A stretch of 64,000 bases of DNA, taken from the NCBI RefSeq assembly GCF_007748095.1, contig NZ_CP036287.1:4774001-4838000 (forward strand), read 5' to 3'. How positions within the stretch are numbered: position 1 is the first letter of the stretch; each line of letters opens with the position of its first letter. A program made the translations under genes and the position numbers. Positions 35,193 through 44,312 of this stretch are shown in pieces. The notes under the pieces were generated by a model. That model was not told the DNA's origin and did not search any database. It saw only the letters and a program-made list of their open reading frames with translations. Source of the stretch: Engelhardtia mirabilis (lineage in GTDB: Bacteria; Planctomycetota; UBA1135; GCA-002686595).

Positions 35193-37958
35193 TCAGTCGA
35201 GCGCGACTTGCCCCAGCTCCAGCGTCTCGCCGGCGACCACGACGAGCCCTCGGCACGGCACAAGCGGCTCGCCGTCGCGATCCACCAGCAAGAGGTCGTA
35301 GGTGCCGGGTTGGAGCGGTCCGACCCGCCAACGCCCGTCGCCCATGCGGGTCGCAGCCTCGGTCAGGCCGGGGCTCTCGGTCGACCGCGCAAAGACCGCG
35401 GGCTCGACGACGTCGGCCGTCGGCCGCCAACTGAGGTCGATGTTACCGGCCTCGAGGATCGCCGCCGTGCCGAGGTCGCGCAGCTCCCCTGCGCGGAGCT
35501 CGACCTCACCGAGGGACAGCCGCCCGCGATCGGCCGTGCGGACCTCGACGCGCACGGGACCCGGCGCGAGCTGTCCGACCTCGAGCACACCGGTTGCAGG
35601 TTCGACCGGCTCGAGGCTGCCCATGGTCGGGTAGCCCTCGCGCTCTACCGCGTAGCCGATCTGCGCACCCGACAGGGGCCTGCCCGCACCGTCGACCACC
35701 GCGATCCGAAAGCCCGCATCGGGGAAGCGCTCGGACTCGACCCACAGGTCCACGCGATCGCCCGGACGCACGTCACAACGCTCGGCCACGGGCGGCAGGC
35801 CCCCGCGTGCGGGCGGCATCGCGACCAGGCAACCTGGCTCCGTCCCGGCGGCGTCGACCTCGAAGGAGCCGTCGGCGCCGGTGGCCTCTTGTCGGCCGCG
35901 CGCGACCAGGTCGCCGCGGGTCTCGAAGGCCACCCACCAGCCCGCGAGGGGCTCGCCGTCGGGGCCGCGCAGGCGACCGCCGATCCGCGCGTCGGGTGCG
36001 AGGGTCAACTCGACCGTGGTCAGCTCGCCGGCGCGCAGGGCACGGGTCGCCCGGGCGCCGGACTCGTCCGCGCCGGCGCGGCGAGCGGTGATGGTCGCCT
36101 CGGGATCGGGCTCGACGCCGTCCAGACGGAAAGCCCCATCGCCGTCGGTAAGCGTCGTCACGCGCGCGAACTCCACGCCGCTGGGACCTGCGACCTGGGC
36201 CCCGGCCAGCGGCCGCCCCTGCGGGTCGCGCACGTGTCCAGCCACCGTCGCTCCGTCGGTCAGACGCAGGGTCACGCGCGTCGTGCGACCCGGTTCGAGC
36301 TCGACCGTGCGCGACTCGCCGACGCGACCCGGCGCGCGAGCGCCGACCGCCACGGTGGCCGCGGGCAGGGACTCGAAGCGAAAGCGCCCCTGGTCGTCGA
36401 CCCGCACGGCCCGCGGCCGCAGGCCCAGGGTGATGCCCTCGCCACGGCGCCGCATCTCGACCTCGGTCCAAAGGGCCAGCTCGGCCCAGGTGCCGGGCAC
36501 CGGATCGCCGCGCTCGTCCACGGCGAGCCCCTCGAGCACCGCGGACTCGGCGTGCATGACCAGCCGGACGTCGATCGTCGTGCGCGGCTTGGCGTCGGCC
36601 CAGACCGTGTCGAGCACGTGGTAGTCCGGGTGCTCAGCGACCAGTCGCAAATCACTGCCGGCCCCGTCGATCGTGAAGCGGCCGTCGGCGTCGCTGACGG
36701 CTACCTCCATCGGCGGCGCGTGGCGATTCAGGGCCAGGATCCGCGCGCCCGCGATCGGCTCGTCCAGGGCGTCGACGACGTTGCCTTCGACGCGCGCCAA
36801 CTGCGCCAGATCGATCTCGATCGACTTCGACTCGTCCCTCCCGATGGCTCCGTCGCGCCAGATGCCGCCGGCAACCTCCACGGCGAACGAACACGGGGGA
36901 AGTCGGTCGACGACGGCCAGCCCGCGCTCGTCGGTCTTGCGCCAGCGCGCGTTGAGCTCCGGATCGGGCCCGTCGACACGCAGACGCAGCTCGCGCCCGG
37001 CGACCGGGCGACCGTCCGCATGGATGTGAATCGTCACGCTCCCGTCCGCTGCAGAGTCGTCCACGGTGGATCCGATCGGCGAGTGTGCGCCAGGAACGTC
37101 GACTGCAGACGATAGCAGCGCTGACCGCTCGGTGTCGGCGGGCGTCGTCAGCGCGACCAGTGCGTCGCCGCCGGCCTCGGGACTGGCGGTCGGTGCAGCG
37201 GGGGCCGCGTCGCGGCCGCCCTCGAACACGATCAGGGCGAGTAGGGAAACGGCCGCCGCGGCCGCTGCGATCCAGATCTTGGTGGTCACGATCAGTGCTC
37301 CCGCATGGGTGAGGGCGGTGAGCGACCCCGCGACCAGGCCGGGCTTGGTGCCCGCGGCCAGGACCGCCTCGCGGACGCCAGCGAGCGAGGCTCGAGCATC
37401 GAACAGCGGCAGGATCCCCAGGGCCGCACCAGTTGGCAGCGCCCGCCGGAGTTGCTCCAGAGCCCGGTGCAACTGCACGCGCACGGTCCCCGGCGCGCGG
37501 CCGAGGGCGTGGGCGATCTGCGCCGGCTCGAGGCCGTGGACCAGCCGCAGCACCGCCGCCTGGCGGTAGGGCTCGTCCAGGGCGTCGAGGGCCTCGAGCA
37601 CCGCGGCGGAGAGCTCACGGTTCGCCGCCAACTCGGCCGGGTCCGCGGCGGCGAGGGCGCGCTCGACCCGCTCCGGGTCGATCCGCCTCGCGCGGTCGCG
37701 GTGCACCCGCCGGGCGCGGTTGGCCAGGATCCCCGCCAGCCAGGCCTCGACCCCGCGCGCGGCGTCGAAGAGCTCGGGCGCCTCGATGGCCGCCAGGAAG
37801 GTCTGCTGCACCAGGTCCTCGGCCACCTGCGCGTCCCCCACCAGGTGCAGGGCCAGGCGCAAGAGGCCCGGCGCAGTGGCGTCGAACACGGCCTCCAGGG
37901 AGGCCGCGTCCCGGCGCCCGCGCCAGGTCAGGAAGTGCCGTGTGGAGAGGTCGTTCAC
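35193..37958 (-). CDS. membrane-tethered ECF sigma factor with carboxypeptidase-regulatory-like repeats (copy 3)
   Basis: A 921-residue paralogue. The GTG start gives MNDLSTRHFLTWRGRRD. Region 2 (DAQVAEDLVQQTFLAAIEAP) and region 4 (LEPAQIAHALGRAPGTVRVQ) are complete. The membrane helix is IWIAAAAAAVSLLALIVF. Repeats include ARVEGNVVDALDEPIAGARIL, ATVAGHVRDPQGRPLAGAQV (each cut to its core) and ARIGGRLRGPDGEPLAG, with the end module PLQPGTYDLLLVDRDGE. Only 65 bp separate its stop from the start of copy 2, and that gap holds the copy-2 promoter motif. Confidence 0.85.
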   Translation of the reverse strand: MNDLSTRHFLTWRGRRDAASLEAVFDATAPGLLRLALHLVGDAQVAEDLVQQTFLAAIEAPELFDAARGVEAWLAGILANRARRVHRDRARRIDPERVERALAAADPAELAANRELSAAVLEALDALDEPYRQAAVLRLVHGLEPAQIAHALGRAPGTVRVQLHRALEQLRRALPTGAALGILPLFDARASLAGVREAVLAAGTKPGLVAGSLTALTHAGALIVTTKIWIAAAAAAVSLLALIVFEGGRDAAPAAPTASPEAGGDALVALTTPADTERSALLSSAVDVPGAHSPIGSTVDDSAADGSVTIHIHADGRPVAGRELRLRVDGPDPELNARWRKTDERGLAVVDRLPPCSFAVEVAGGIWRDGAIGRDESKSIEIDLAQLARVEGNVVDALDEPIAGARILALNRHAPPMEVAVSDADGRFTIDGAGSDLRLVAEHPDYHVLDTVWADAKPRTTIDVRLVMHAESAVLEGLAVDERGDPVPGTWAELALWTEVEMRRRGEGITLGLRPRAVRVDDQGRFRFESLPAATVAVGARAPGRVGESRTVELEPGRTTRVTLRLTDGATVAGHVRDPQGRPLAGAQVAGPSGVEFARVTTLTDGDGAFRLDGVEPDPEATITARRAGADESGARATRALRAGELTTVELTLAPDARIGGRLRGPDGEPLAGWWVAFETRGDLVARGRQEATGADGSFEVDAAGTEPGCLVAMPPARGGLPPVAERCDVRPGDRVDLWVESERFPDAGFRIAVVDGAGRPLSGAQIGYAVEREGYPTMGSLEPVEPATGVLEVGQLAPGPVRVEVRTADRGRLSLGEVELRAGELRDLGTAAILEAGNIDLSWRPTADVVEPAVFARSTESPGLTEAATRMGDGRWRVGPLQPGTYDLLLVDRDGEPLVPCRGLVVVAGETLELGQVALD

Positions 37959-38001
37959 CGGGGGGTCTGCACCAGAGCCGCCCCATCGTTACAGGAATTC
38001 C
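37959..38001 (-). promoter_or_regulatory. conserved GGAATTCC-TGTAACG element upstream of sigma copy 3
   Basis: GGAATTCC (38001-37994) and TGTAACG (37993-37987) on the coding strand, then 28 nt to the GTG. GTGCAG is again found 8 nt before the start, as in copy 1. Confidence 0.6.
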
Positions 38002-38091
38002 GGCAACCGCGGTCCGCCGCTCGCTCGGTGGTCGGGCCGAGTGAAGGCCTTCCGGAGGCCGCGCTACACGAAGCTCCGAGTCGAGCCTCCT

Positions 38092-40845
38092 CTAGCGACT
38101 GAAGTCGACGGGACCGACCGCGAGGACCTCGCCCGCGGCGACCACCAGGTCCTCGAGTCGGTGCTCCTCGCCGCCGCTCGACAGCGCGAGCGAATAGCGC
38201 CCGGGCTGCAGCGGGGGGCAGCGCCACTGGCCTCCAGCGTCGCGCCAGAGGCTGTCGACCTGGTGTCCCTCGCTGTCCTGCAGCTCGACCTCGCCCGCCC
38301 CGCGCGGGCTCCAGTCGAGGGCGATCGAGCCCGGCTCGGCGAGGGTGATCGTGTGCTCGACCGTCGAGCCGGCCACGAGCTCGAAGCTCTCCGACCGCAG
38401 CCGACCGTGGGCGGGGGACTCGATCAGGACGCTCACGGGACCGGGCGGTCGACGGCCGAGGTCGAGGGTGGACTGCCCCTCGGTCAAGAGGCCACTCGCC
38501 AACGAACGATTGCGACGGTCGACGACCACGTAGCGCGCGCCCACGGCGGGCAGGCCCCGCGCGTCGACGATCGACAGGAGCAGCCCCGCCGTGTCCGCTG
38601 GATCGCCGCCGAGGACCAAGTCGTGGGGAGACTGCGACGGCCGCACGCCCTCGAAGGAGCCGCTGTCGGCGAAGCCGCCGACGTCCGGCGTGTCGACGTA
38701 CAGCGTGCCGATCGAATCGGGACGCACCACGACTGCGAAGCCGCCGTCGTCCTCGGCCGTCGCCCCCGCGGCGCCCTGTGGATCGCCGTCGTCGGGGATG
38801 AAGATCAGGGACGCCCGGCCGACCGGCGAGCCGTCGGCGAAGACGACCCGGCCGCTGATCGATTCGGCGGGCGGGAAGGTCAACAAGAGGTCGTCGATCC
38901 CCGCGCCGGCGAGTCGGACCTCGGTCGACGTGCGCAGGATGCGCGAGTCATTCACCTGCGCGAGGATCTGGACCGACCGCTCGAGCGGCACCGCGCGGAG
39001 CACGAAGCGCCCGTCGTCATCGGTCTCGACGGTGACGCCGCCGCCGCGCTCGAAGCCGAGTGGCCCGCTGGCTCCCTGACGACTTACCGTCGCGCCGGCC
39101 ACGGGGCGTCCGTCGGCGCCGACCACTTGCCCGGCGACGGTGCCCCCGCGCTCGAGTGCAATCGCCATCTCGCGCGAAGCGGACAGCTCGACCTGCGTCC
39201 GGACATCGGCGAAGCCATCGGCCCAGACCGTGAGCAGGTAGTCACCCCGCGCCAGCCCGCCGAGCCGCAGAGTCCCGTCCGTGCTGGATCGCCCACCGCC
39301 ACCGGGCGGTAGGTCGGTCACCTGCATCCCACCCCGGAACTGGGTCGCGCCCTCGACCAACACGGGTGCGAGGTCGACCAGGGCCCCGGGCACGGGTCCG
39401 CCGCCGTCGTCCGTCAGATGCAGGTCGAGCCAGGTCTCTCCCGCCTGGAGCACGAGCTCGACGCCGAGCACGTCACGTGAGAGGAACCGCGGATGGAACG
39501 TCTGCGCCGCCGAGTAGCCGGGGAGCGTCGCGCGCAGCTCGATCTGCGTCCTGGCACCGTCGAACTCGAAGCGCCCTTCGCGGTCCGTGCGGGCGACGGC
39601 TTGCGGCTCCCCGTCGCGCGGCAGGCACCAAACTCGGGCCTCCGCCAGGGGCATGCCCGCGCCATCGACCACGCGGCCGGCGACCCGCGACGAGTCGGCG
39701 AGGTCGAATTCGGCCACGGCCGGCTCACCGGCCACTAACTCGACGGTCCGGGTGAGCCCGCCGCCGAGCTCGACGGTCGCCGTTCCCTCGCGCAGCTCGC
39801 CCACGCGCGCGCGGCCGTCCGAGTCCGTCACGCCACTGACCTCGACGCTCGTGGACGCTGCGCCATCGCCGCGCGCGACGAAGTGTCGACCCTCGACCGG
39901 AATGCCGCCGCGGCGGACCGCAATGGTGAGCAGCGGCCGCGGATCGACGGCAGCGACTCGGGCCTGCGGCTGCGTGGGCTCGACCTCAACCCGCGAAGCG
40001 TCGACGGGGCCGAGCCCGGAGACGTCCGGCGTGGTGACGGCGTCGAGGGACGACAGGCTGGCGCCACCGCTGGGCGAGTGCGCCGCGACCGGTTCGCCGG
40101 AGGCGGCCTCGGGCCGCAGGAACGCGCCGCCGACGGCGACGGCGGTGGTGACGATCAGGGCGACGACGATCCAGCTCTTGAGTCCCATGACGAGGGCGAG
40201 GGCGCCCGCGGCGCCCGTAGGAATCGGAGCCCCGGCGGCCCGCGCGAGAACGGTCTCGCGCAGGCGTCCGAGGCGGGCTTCAGCGTCGATCGTCAACATC
40301 CAGACCGGCAGCGCGCCGGCCGGGACCGCCCGCCGCAGGAGCTCCGCCGCGCGGTGGAGCTGGCTGCGTACGGTCCCCGGACTGCGCCGCAGGGCGTGGG
40401 CGACCTCCGCCGGCGAGAGGCCGTGGCGGAAGCGCAGCAGGGCGGGCTCGCGGTAGAGCTCGGGCAGGGCGTCGAGGGCGCGTAGGAGCGCCGCCGAGAG
40501 CTCGCGGTCCGCGAGCGCCTCGGACGGGTCCTCGCCACCGAGCACCCGCTCGAGCCGCTCGGGGTCGAGCTCACGCCGCCGCTCCCGGTGCACCCGCCGG
40601 GCCCGGTTGGCCAGGATTCCCGCCAACCAGGCGCCGGCGGGGCGCTCGCCGTCGAAGCGCTCGGGCGCCTCGATCGCGGCCAGGAAGGCCTGCTGGACCA
40701 GGTCCTCGGCCGTCGCCCCGTCGCCCACCAGGTGCAACGCCAGCTTCAGAAGCTCTGGCGCCACCGCGTCGAAGACCCGCGCCAGGAACCGCGGATCGCC
40801 GCCGCGGCGCCAAGCCACGAAGTCGGCTGTGACTGAATCGGACAC
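38092..40845 (-). CDS. membrane-tethered ECF sigma factor with carboxypeptidase-regulatory-like repeats (copy 4)
   Basis: A 917-residue paralogue. The GTG at 40845 is set by alignment (VSDSVTADFVAWRRGGDPRFL) and by the motif distance. Region 2 (DGATAEDLVQQAFLAAIEAP), region 4 (LSPAEVAHALRRSPGTVRSQ) and the membrane helix (SWIVVALIVTTAVAVGGAF) are in the same places as in the other copies. Beta-sandwich repeats follow (SRVAGRVVDGAGMPLAEARV; GTVAGQVVGADGRPVAGATV; ESISGRVVFADGSPVGRASL), then the end module PLQPGRYSLALSSGGE. Being first in the array in transcription order, it faces the divergent esterase gene across 328 bp. Confidence 0.85.
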   Translation of the reverse strand: MSDSVTADFVAWRRGGDPRFLARVFDAVAPELLKLALHLVGDGATAEDLVQQAFLAAIEAPERFDGERPAGAWLAGILANRARRVHRERRRELDPERLERVLGGEDPSEALADRELSAALLRALDALPELYREPALLRFRHGLSPAEVAHALRRSPGTVRSQLHRAAELLRRAVPAGALPVWMLTIDAEARLGRLRETVLARAAGAPIPTGAAGALALVMGLKSWIVVALIVTTAVAVGGAFLRPEAASGEPVAAHSPSGGASLSSLDAVTTPDVSGLGPVDASRVEVEPTQPQARVAAVDPRPLLTIAVRRGGIPVEGRHFVARGDGAASTSVEVSGVTDSDGRARVGELREGTATVELGGGLTRTVELVAGEPAVAEFDLADSSRVAGRVVDGAGMPLAEARVWCLPRDGEPQAVARTDREGRFEFDGARTQIELRATLPGYSAAQTFHPRFLSRDVLGVELVLQAGETWLDLHLTDDGGGPVPGALVDLAPVLVEGATQFRGGMQVTDLPPGGGGRSSTDGTLRLGGLARGDYLLTVWADGFADVRTQVELSASREMAIALERGGTVAGQVVGADGRPVAGATVSRQGASGPLGFERGGGVTVETDDDGRFVLRAVPLERSVQILAQVNDSRILRTSTEVRLAGAGIDDLLLTFPPAESISGRVVFADGSPVGRASLIFIPDDGDPQGAAGATAEDDGGFAVVVRPDSIGTLYVDTPDVGGFADSGSFEGVRPSQSPHDLVLGGDPADTAGLLLSIVDARGLPAVGARYVVVDRRNRSLASGLLTEGQSTLDLGRRPPGPVSVLIESPAHGRLRSESFELVAGSTVEHTITLAEPGSIALDWSPRGAGEVELQDSEGHQVDSLWRDAGGQWRCPPLQPGRYSLALSSGGEEHRLEDLVVAAGEVLAVGPVDFSR

Positions 40846-40886
40846 TGGAACCCTTGCACCCACAGCGCCCGATCGTTGCACGGATC
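40846..40886 (-). promoter_or_regulatory. conserved TGCAACG element upstream of sigma copy 4
   Basis: TGCAACG (40880-40874) on the coding strand is preceded by GATCCG and followed by ATCGGGC, with 28 nt to the GTG; GTGCAA lies 8 nt before the start. The upstream half-site is the weakest of the four. Confidence 0.55.
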
Positions 40887-41173
40887 GAGCGATTCGTCGG
40901 GGACCGTCGCCGAGGGAGGCATCGCCGGCCGATCGAGAACGCATCGATTCGGGACCCCGGCGAGCTGGGGGCCCGACGCGGTCGGCGGCCGTCGCGCGCC
41001 CCCTGGCGGCGACGCGTGCGCGCCCCCACTCGGCGAGGGGGCCGGCGGGGGGCTCGGACGGCGATCCGCGCCAGGCACGGGCCGACGGGCGGCCGACCCC
41101 CGCGCTTCCCGTGCGCGCTGCGGCGCAGGGGCGTCGGCCGCTGCCGCTCCGGTGTTCCTACAATCGCGCCGCT
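40846..41173. other. 328-bp divergent intergenic region
   Basis: Holds the copy-4 sigma motif at its left end and a -10-like TACAAT (41159-41164) 9 nt before the esterase ATG at its right end. The middle is very GC-rich, and I see nothing else in it. Confidence 0.5.
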
Positions 41174-42541
41174 ATGTCCGTGTCCCGAAGCTCGACTCGC
41201 ATCGCACTGGCCCTGGCCCTCGTCGCCACGGCGGCCAGCGCCAGCCTTCGACCGCACCCGTCAGCCCAGGAGCAGGGGGGCCCGCTCGACAAGCGCTACG
41301 CCAAGGAGCTCTCGAAGCTGGCCGAGGACTGGTTCGAGGTGCGGCCGGTCTCGCGCTTCGAGGACTGGGACGCCGAGGTTCGCGCGGAACTCGAGCAGCG
41401 CGTGGCGGAGTTCGAGCCCCTGCCCGCCGGTCATCTCGCCGAGGCGACCCAGATCCTCTTCGAGGCCGCCCAGGACGAGTGGCCCGTCCCGTCGCCCAAG
41501 GGCGGCAAGTTGACCTTCGAGACGCCCTGGGGCGAGGCCTGGTCCTTCGTCGGCAACACCAAGAAGGATGAAGGCTTCGTCGTCGGCCTGCACGGCGGCG
41601 GTCCGGGCGTGGGCGACGCGGGGGCGGCGCGTTCCAACTGGCCGATCAAGGAGCTGGCCGCGGCCTGGCCCCAGGCCGTGCGCCTGGACACCGACGCCTG
41701 GAGCACGGTGCACGGCGAACGCATGGTCCTGAGCCTGATCGACTGGGCCAAGATCGCCCTGGGCGTCGACCCCGACCGGGTCTACAGCGTCGGCTTCTCC
41801 ATGGGCGGCACCGGCACTTGGCACCTGGCCGGTCGCTATCCCGACCTCCTGGCCGGCGCGATCCCCGCCCACGGCGTGATCATGGCCGCGCCCAAGGCGC
41901 AGTTGCCGGCGCCCGAGGACGTGACCGCCATGCAGCACGGGGTCCTGCCCAACGTCCGCAACCTGGCCATGTACTGGTACACGGGTTCGGTGGACAGGAA
42001 CTGCATGCCCGGCACCTACCTCTACGCCTGGAAGCGTTTGCAGGAGTTGGCGGCGGCCGACGAGGGCGGCTACGTGAAGCAACACTTCACCCTGCACGAG
42101 GGCCTCGACCACAGCTTCCCCGGCGGCGAGCCCGGCGCGGGGCTCGAGTGGATCTTCGAGCAACGGCGCGACACCTTCCCCGGGACGATCGTGTGGGAGT
42201 ACGCGACCGAGCCCTTCCCCTTGCAGACCGACCAGGACCCCCTGGGGCGGCTCGAACAGCACGGCCTGTACTGGCTCGGCTGCGATCGACCTGGCGACGT
42301 GATGCGCGTGCGGGCCACGCGCGACGGCGCGCACTTCGTCCTCGATGCACGCGGGGGTCGCGATTTCTCGATCCTGCTGCACCCGGACATGGTTCCCTAC
42401 GGCGCCGAGGTGACCGTCGTCGACGCCGCCGGCAAAGTGCTCTACCGCGGCACCCCCGAGCCCGACCTCGCGGTCCTGTTCGAGACCTTCGACGCCCGTC
42501 TCGATCGGCGCCTGGTCTTCGACCGCCGCATCGACCTTTGA
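41174..42541 (+). CDS. secreted alpha/beta-hydrolase (esterase)
   Basis: A 455-residue exported hydrolase. The ATG at 41174 starts a signal peptide (SSTRIALALALVATAASA). The catalytic region begins GFVVGLHGGGPGVGD (oxyanion HGGGPG loop), followed by the nucleophile elbow GFSMGG with Ser209. The likely catalytic His is in HEGLDHSFPGG (H313 or H308), and an Asp is expected between them. This arrangement is that of PHB-depolymerase/feruloyl-esterase-like and prolyl-oligopeptidase-type hydrolases. The last ~110 residues form a beta-rich appendix (VMRVRATRDGAHFVLDARGGRDF), as in many planctomycete secreted esterases. No polysaccharide-utilisation genes are nearby, so the substrate is open. Confidence 0.8.
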   Translation: MSVSRSSTRIALALALVATAASASLRPHPSAQEQGGPLDKRYAKELSKLAEDWFEVRPVSRFEDWDAEVRAELEQRVAEFEPLPAGHLAEATQILFEAAQDEWPVPSPKGGKLTFETPWGEAWSFVGNTKKDEGFVVGLHGGGPGVGDAGAARSNWPIKELAAAWPQAVRLDTDAWSTVHGERMVLSLIDWAKIALGVDPDRVYSVGFSMGGTGTWHLAGRYPDLLAGAIPAHGVIMAAPKAQLPAPEDVTAMQHGVLPNVRNLAMYWYTGSVDRNCMPGTYLYAWKRLQELAAADEGGYVKQHFTLHEGLDHSFPGGEPGAGLEWIFEQRRDTFPGTIVWEYATEPFPLQTDQDPLGRLEQHGLYWLGCDRPGDVMRVRATRDGAHFVLDARGGRDFSILLHPDMVPYGAEVTVVDAAGKVLYRGTPEPDLAVLFETFDARLDRRLVFDRRIDL

Positions 42542-42549
42542 GCCCAGCC

Positions 42550-43083
42550 GTGCGTGACGTCGTCCACACCCTCCAACTCGAGCTCGCCGACGAGACGCGC
42601 AACCTGTGGCGCAGTCTGAGCCTGCGCGTGGCGCGCCATCCCTCCGAGACGGTAGCCATGTTCCACACGCGGCTGATCGCCTGGGCCCTGTTCTGGTCCG
42701 AGAACCTGCAGCTGCGCGAGGGGGTCTGCAAGGGCAACGAGCCGGCCCTGTGGGAAGAGGACTTCACCGGCCAGACCAAGTTGTGGATCGACGTGGGCCT
42801 GCCCGATATGGCACGCCTGCGCCACGCCATCAGTCGCGCCGAGGAGGTCGTGCTGGTCGCCTGCCCGGCCAACGAGACGGCGCTGGCCGCCTGGAAGGGC
42901 AAGCTTTGGAAGGGCCGCCGCTTCCCGCGCTTCATCCTGCCGCCGCCGGCTGTGATCGCGGCCCTGGAGGACGAGCAGGAGCGGCGCCTGGAGTGGCACG
43001 TGCACCGCGAGGCCGACGAACTCACGGTCTCGACGCCCAAGGGCATGCATACGGGGTTGTTGGTCGAGGTTCAGTTGACCTGA
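42550..43083 (+). CDS. yaeQ: YaeQ family protein
   Basis: A 177-residue protein with the typical YaeQ motifs in order: RHPSETVAMFHTRLIAWALF, then LREGVCKGNEPALWEED, LWIDVGLPD, and a C-terminal strand region DELTVSTPKGMHTGLLVEV. The family has a PD-(D/E)XK-nuclease-like fold but no established activity; E. coli YaeQ was once linked to suppression of rfaH loss. The GTG at 42550 matches the usual start. A TTG at 42538 that overlaps the previous stop is an alternative. The gene lies 8 bp behind the esterase, probably in one transcript. Confidence 0.85.
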   Translation: MRDVVHTLQLELADETRNLWRSLSLRVARHPSETVAMFHTRLIAWALFWSENLQLREGVCKGNEPALWEEDFTGQTKLWIDVGLPDMARLRHAISRAEEVVLVACPANETALAAWKGKLWKGRRFPRFILPPPAVIAALEDEQERRLEWHVHREADELTVSTPKGMHTGLLVEVQLT

Positions 43084-43201
43084 CCGGTCGGGCCAGGCCG
43101 CGGTCCGCCCTGCATCGCCTGGAAGCCCATCGTCCCCGAACCCGGCCGATGGTTCATCCGAACGCACCGCGTCGTGGGACTCGCGCTAGCATCTTCAAGG
43201 C

Positions 43202-43525
43202 ATGAACATCCTCAAGCAGGTCTGGGGCGCGTTGGTTCCCAAGTTCCTCGGCGGCGAGGTCCTCACCACCGTGGGCAGCGTGCGTGGCCAGGCCGGCGTG
43301 GGCGTCACCGCCGATCCGCAGAAGGCCACGGGCGAGGTTCGCGTGCACCTGGTCAAGCAGATCGACGGGCAGCCCCTCGTGACCCTCGAGTTGGCCCAGG
43401 CGGAGTTGCCGGGCGATGGGCGTGAGTTGCTCTGCGTGCGACTCTCGCCGTCGGAGGCGGAGCACCTGGCGTCGATGTTGGGTTCGGCGGTCGTGTCGGC
43501 GCGCCGCAACTCCGGCGAGCGTTGA
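43202..43525 (+). CDS. small conserved-looking hypothetical protein
   Basis: A 107-residue cytoplasmic protein of unknown function. It is mainly beta with a central motif VRVHLVKQIDGQPLVTLELAQAEL (split here) and ends in a helix, SEAEHLASMLGSAVVSARR. There is no signal peptide or membrane segment. Support for coding: ATG with a TAGCAT hexamer 9 nt upstream, normal GC-rich third positions, and close spacing to the next gene. I do not recognise a family. Confidence 0.6.
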   Translation: MNILKQVWGALVPKFLGGEVLTTVGSVRGQAGVGVTADPQKATGEVRVHLVKQIDGQPLVTLELAQAELPGDGRELLCVRLSPSEAEHLASMLGSAVVSARRNSGER

Positions 43526-43550
43526 ACGGCGGCGACGATCGCGCGAGACT
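43522..43550 (+). promoter_or_regulatory. promoter of the glutamine amidotransferase gene
   Basis: TTGAAC (43522-43527), a 17-bp spacer and GAGACT (43545-43550), then 6 nt (CGGCCC) to the ATG. The best -35/-10 pair in the window; transcription would begin at the start codon. Confidence 0.55.
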
Positions 43551-43556
43551 CGGCCC

Positions 43557-44312
43557 ATGAGCCACGGCCCCATCGCCATCTTCGTGTGCGGCACGACGGT
43601 TCCGCCGGTCAAGGAACGACGCGGCGACTTTGCAGACTGGTTCCGCAGCGGACTCGGTCTCGACCCCGCGGGGGTGCTCGTGGTCGACGTGGAGGGCGGT
43701 GAGGCCCTGCCGGCGGTCGAGCAGCTCAGTGGCTGCGTCGTGACGGGCTCGTCCGCGATGGTCACCGACGGCCTCGCTTGGAGCCTGGCGATGGAACGCT
43801 GGCTCACCGCTGCCCACGGCCGCGGGCTGCCGATCCTGGGCGTCTGCTACGGCCACCAGGCCCTGGCGCGCGCCCTGGGTGGAGCGGCGGATTGGAACCC
43901 GGCTGGCCGCGAGGTCGGTGCGGTCGCGCTCGACCTGCTCGAGGCTGCCGAGGACGACGCGCTGCTGGGCGATTTCTCGGGGCCGCTGATCGCGCAGGAG
44001 AGTCACAGCCAATCCGTCACCGAGTTGCCCCCCGGCGCGATCCTCCTGGCGCGCAGTGAACTCGATCCGCACCAGGCCTTCCGCGTGGGTGCGAGCACCT
44101 GGGGCCTGCAGTTCCACCCGGAGTTCGACGCCGACATCACGCGCGGCTACCTCGAGCATCGACGCGAGTCGATCGAGGCCGAGGGCATCGACGTCGGCGC
44201 GCTCCTCGAGCGGCTCCGCGACGACGATCGCGCGACCCAGATCCTAGCTCGCTTCCGCGCGGTCGCCCTGGGGCGGGACCTTGGTGCGAACCAGGCGCAG
44301 GGCGCTCACTAG
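43557..44312 (+). CDS. class I glutamine amidotransferase-like protein
   Basis: A 251-residue cytoplasmic protein of the GuaA-like/YfeJ group. The triad is complete: Cys97 in GVCYGHQALARALGG, His187 and Glu189 in LQFHPEFD. SHSQSVTELPPGA gives the usual strand that precedes the triad His. Such stand-alone proteins hydrolyse glutamine or act on other gamma-glutamyl compounds; no synthetase partner is next to it. The last ~23 codons overlap the convergent MATE gene by 69 bp, longer than any other overlap here; the C-terminal tail (ALGRDLGANQAQGAH) looks like a read-through extension. Confidence 0.85.
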   Translation: MSHGPIAIFVCGTTVPPVKERRGDFADWFRSGLGLDPAGVLVVDVEGGEALPAVEQLSGCVVTGSSAMVTDGLAWSLAMERWLTAAHGRGLPILGVCYGHQALARALGGAADWNPAGREVGAVALDLLEAAEDDALLGDFSGPLIAQESHSQSVTELPPGAILLARSELDPHQAFRVGASTWGLQFHPEFDADITRGYLEHRRESIEAEGIDVGALLERLRDDDRATQILARFRAVALGRDLGANQAQGAH

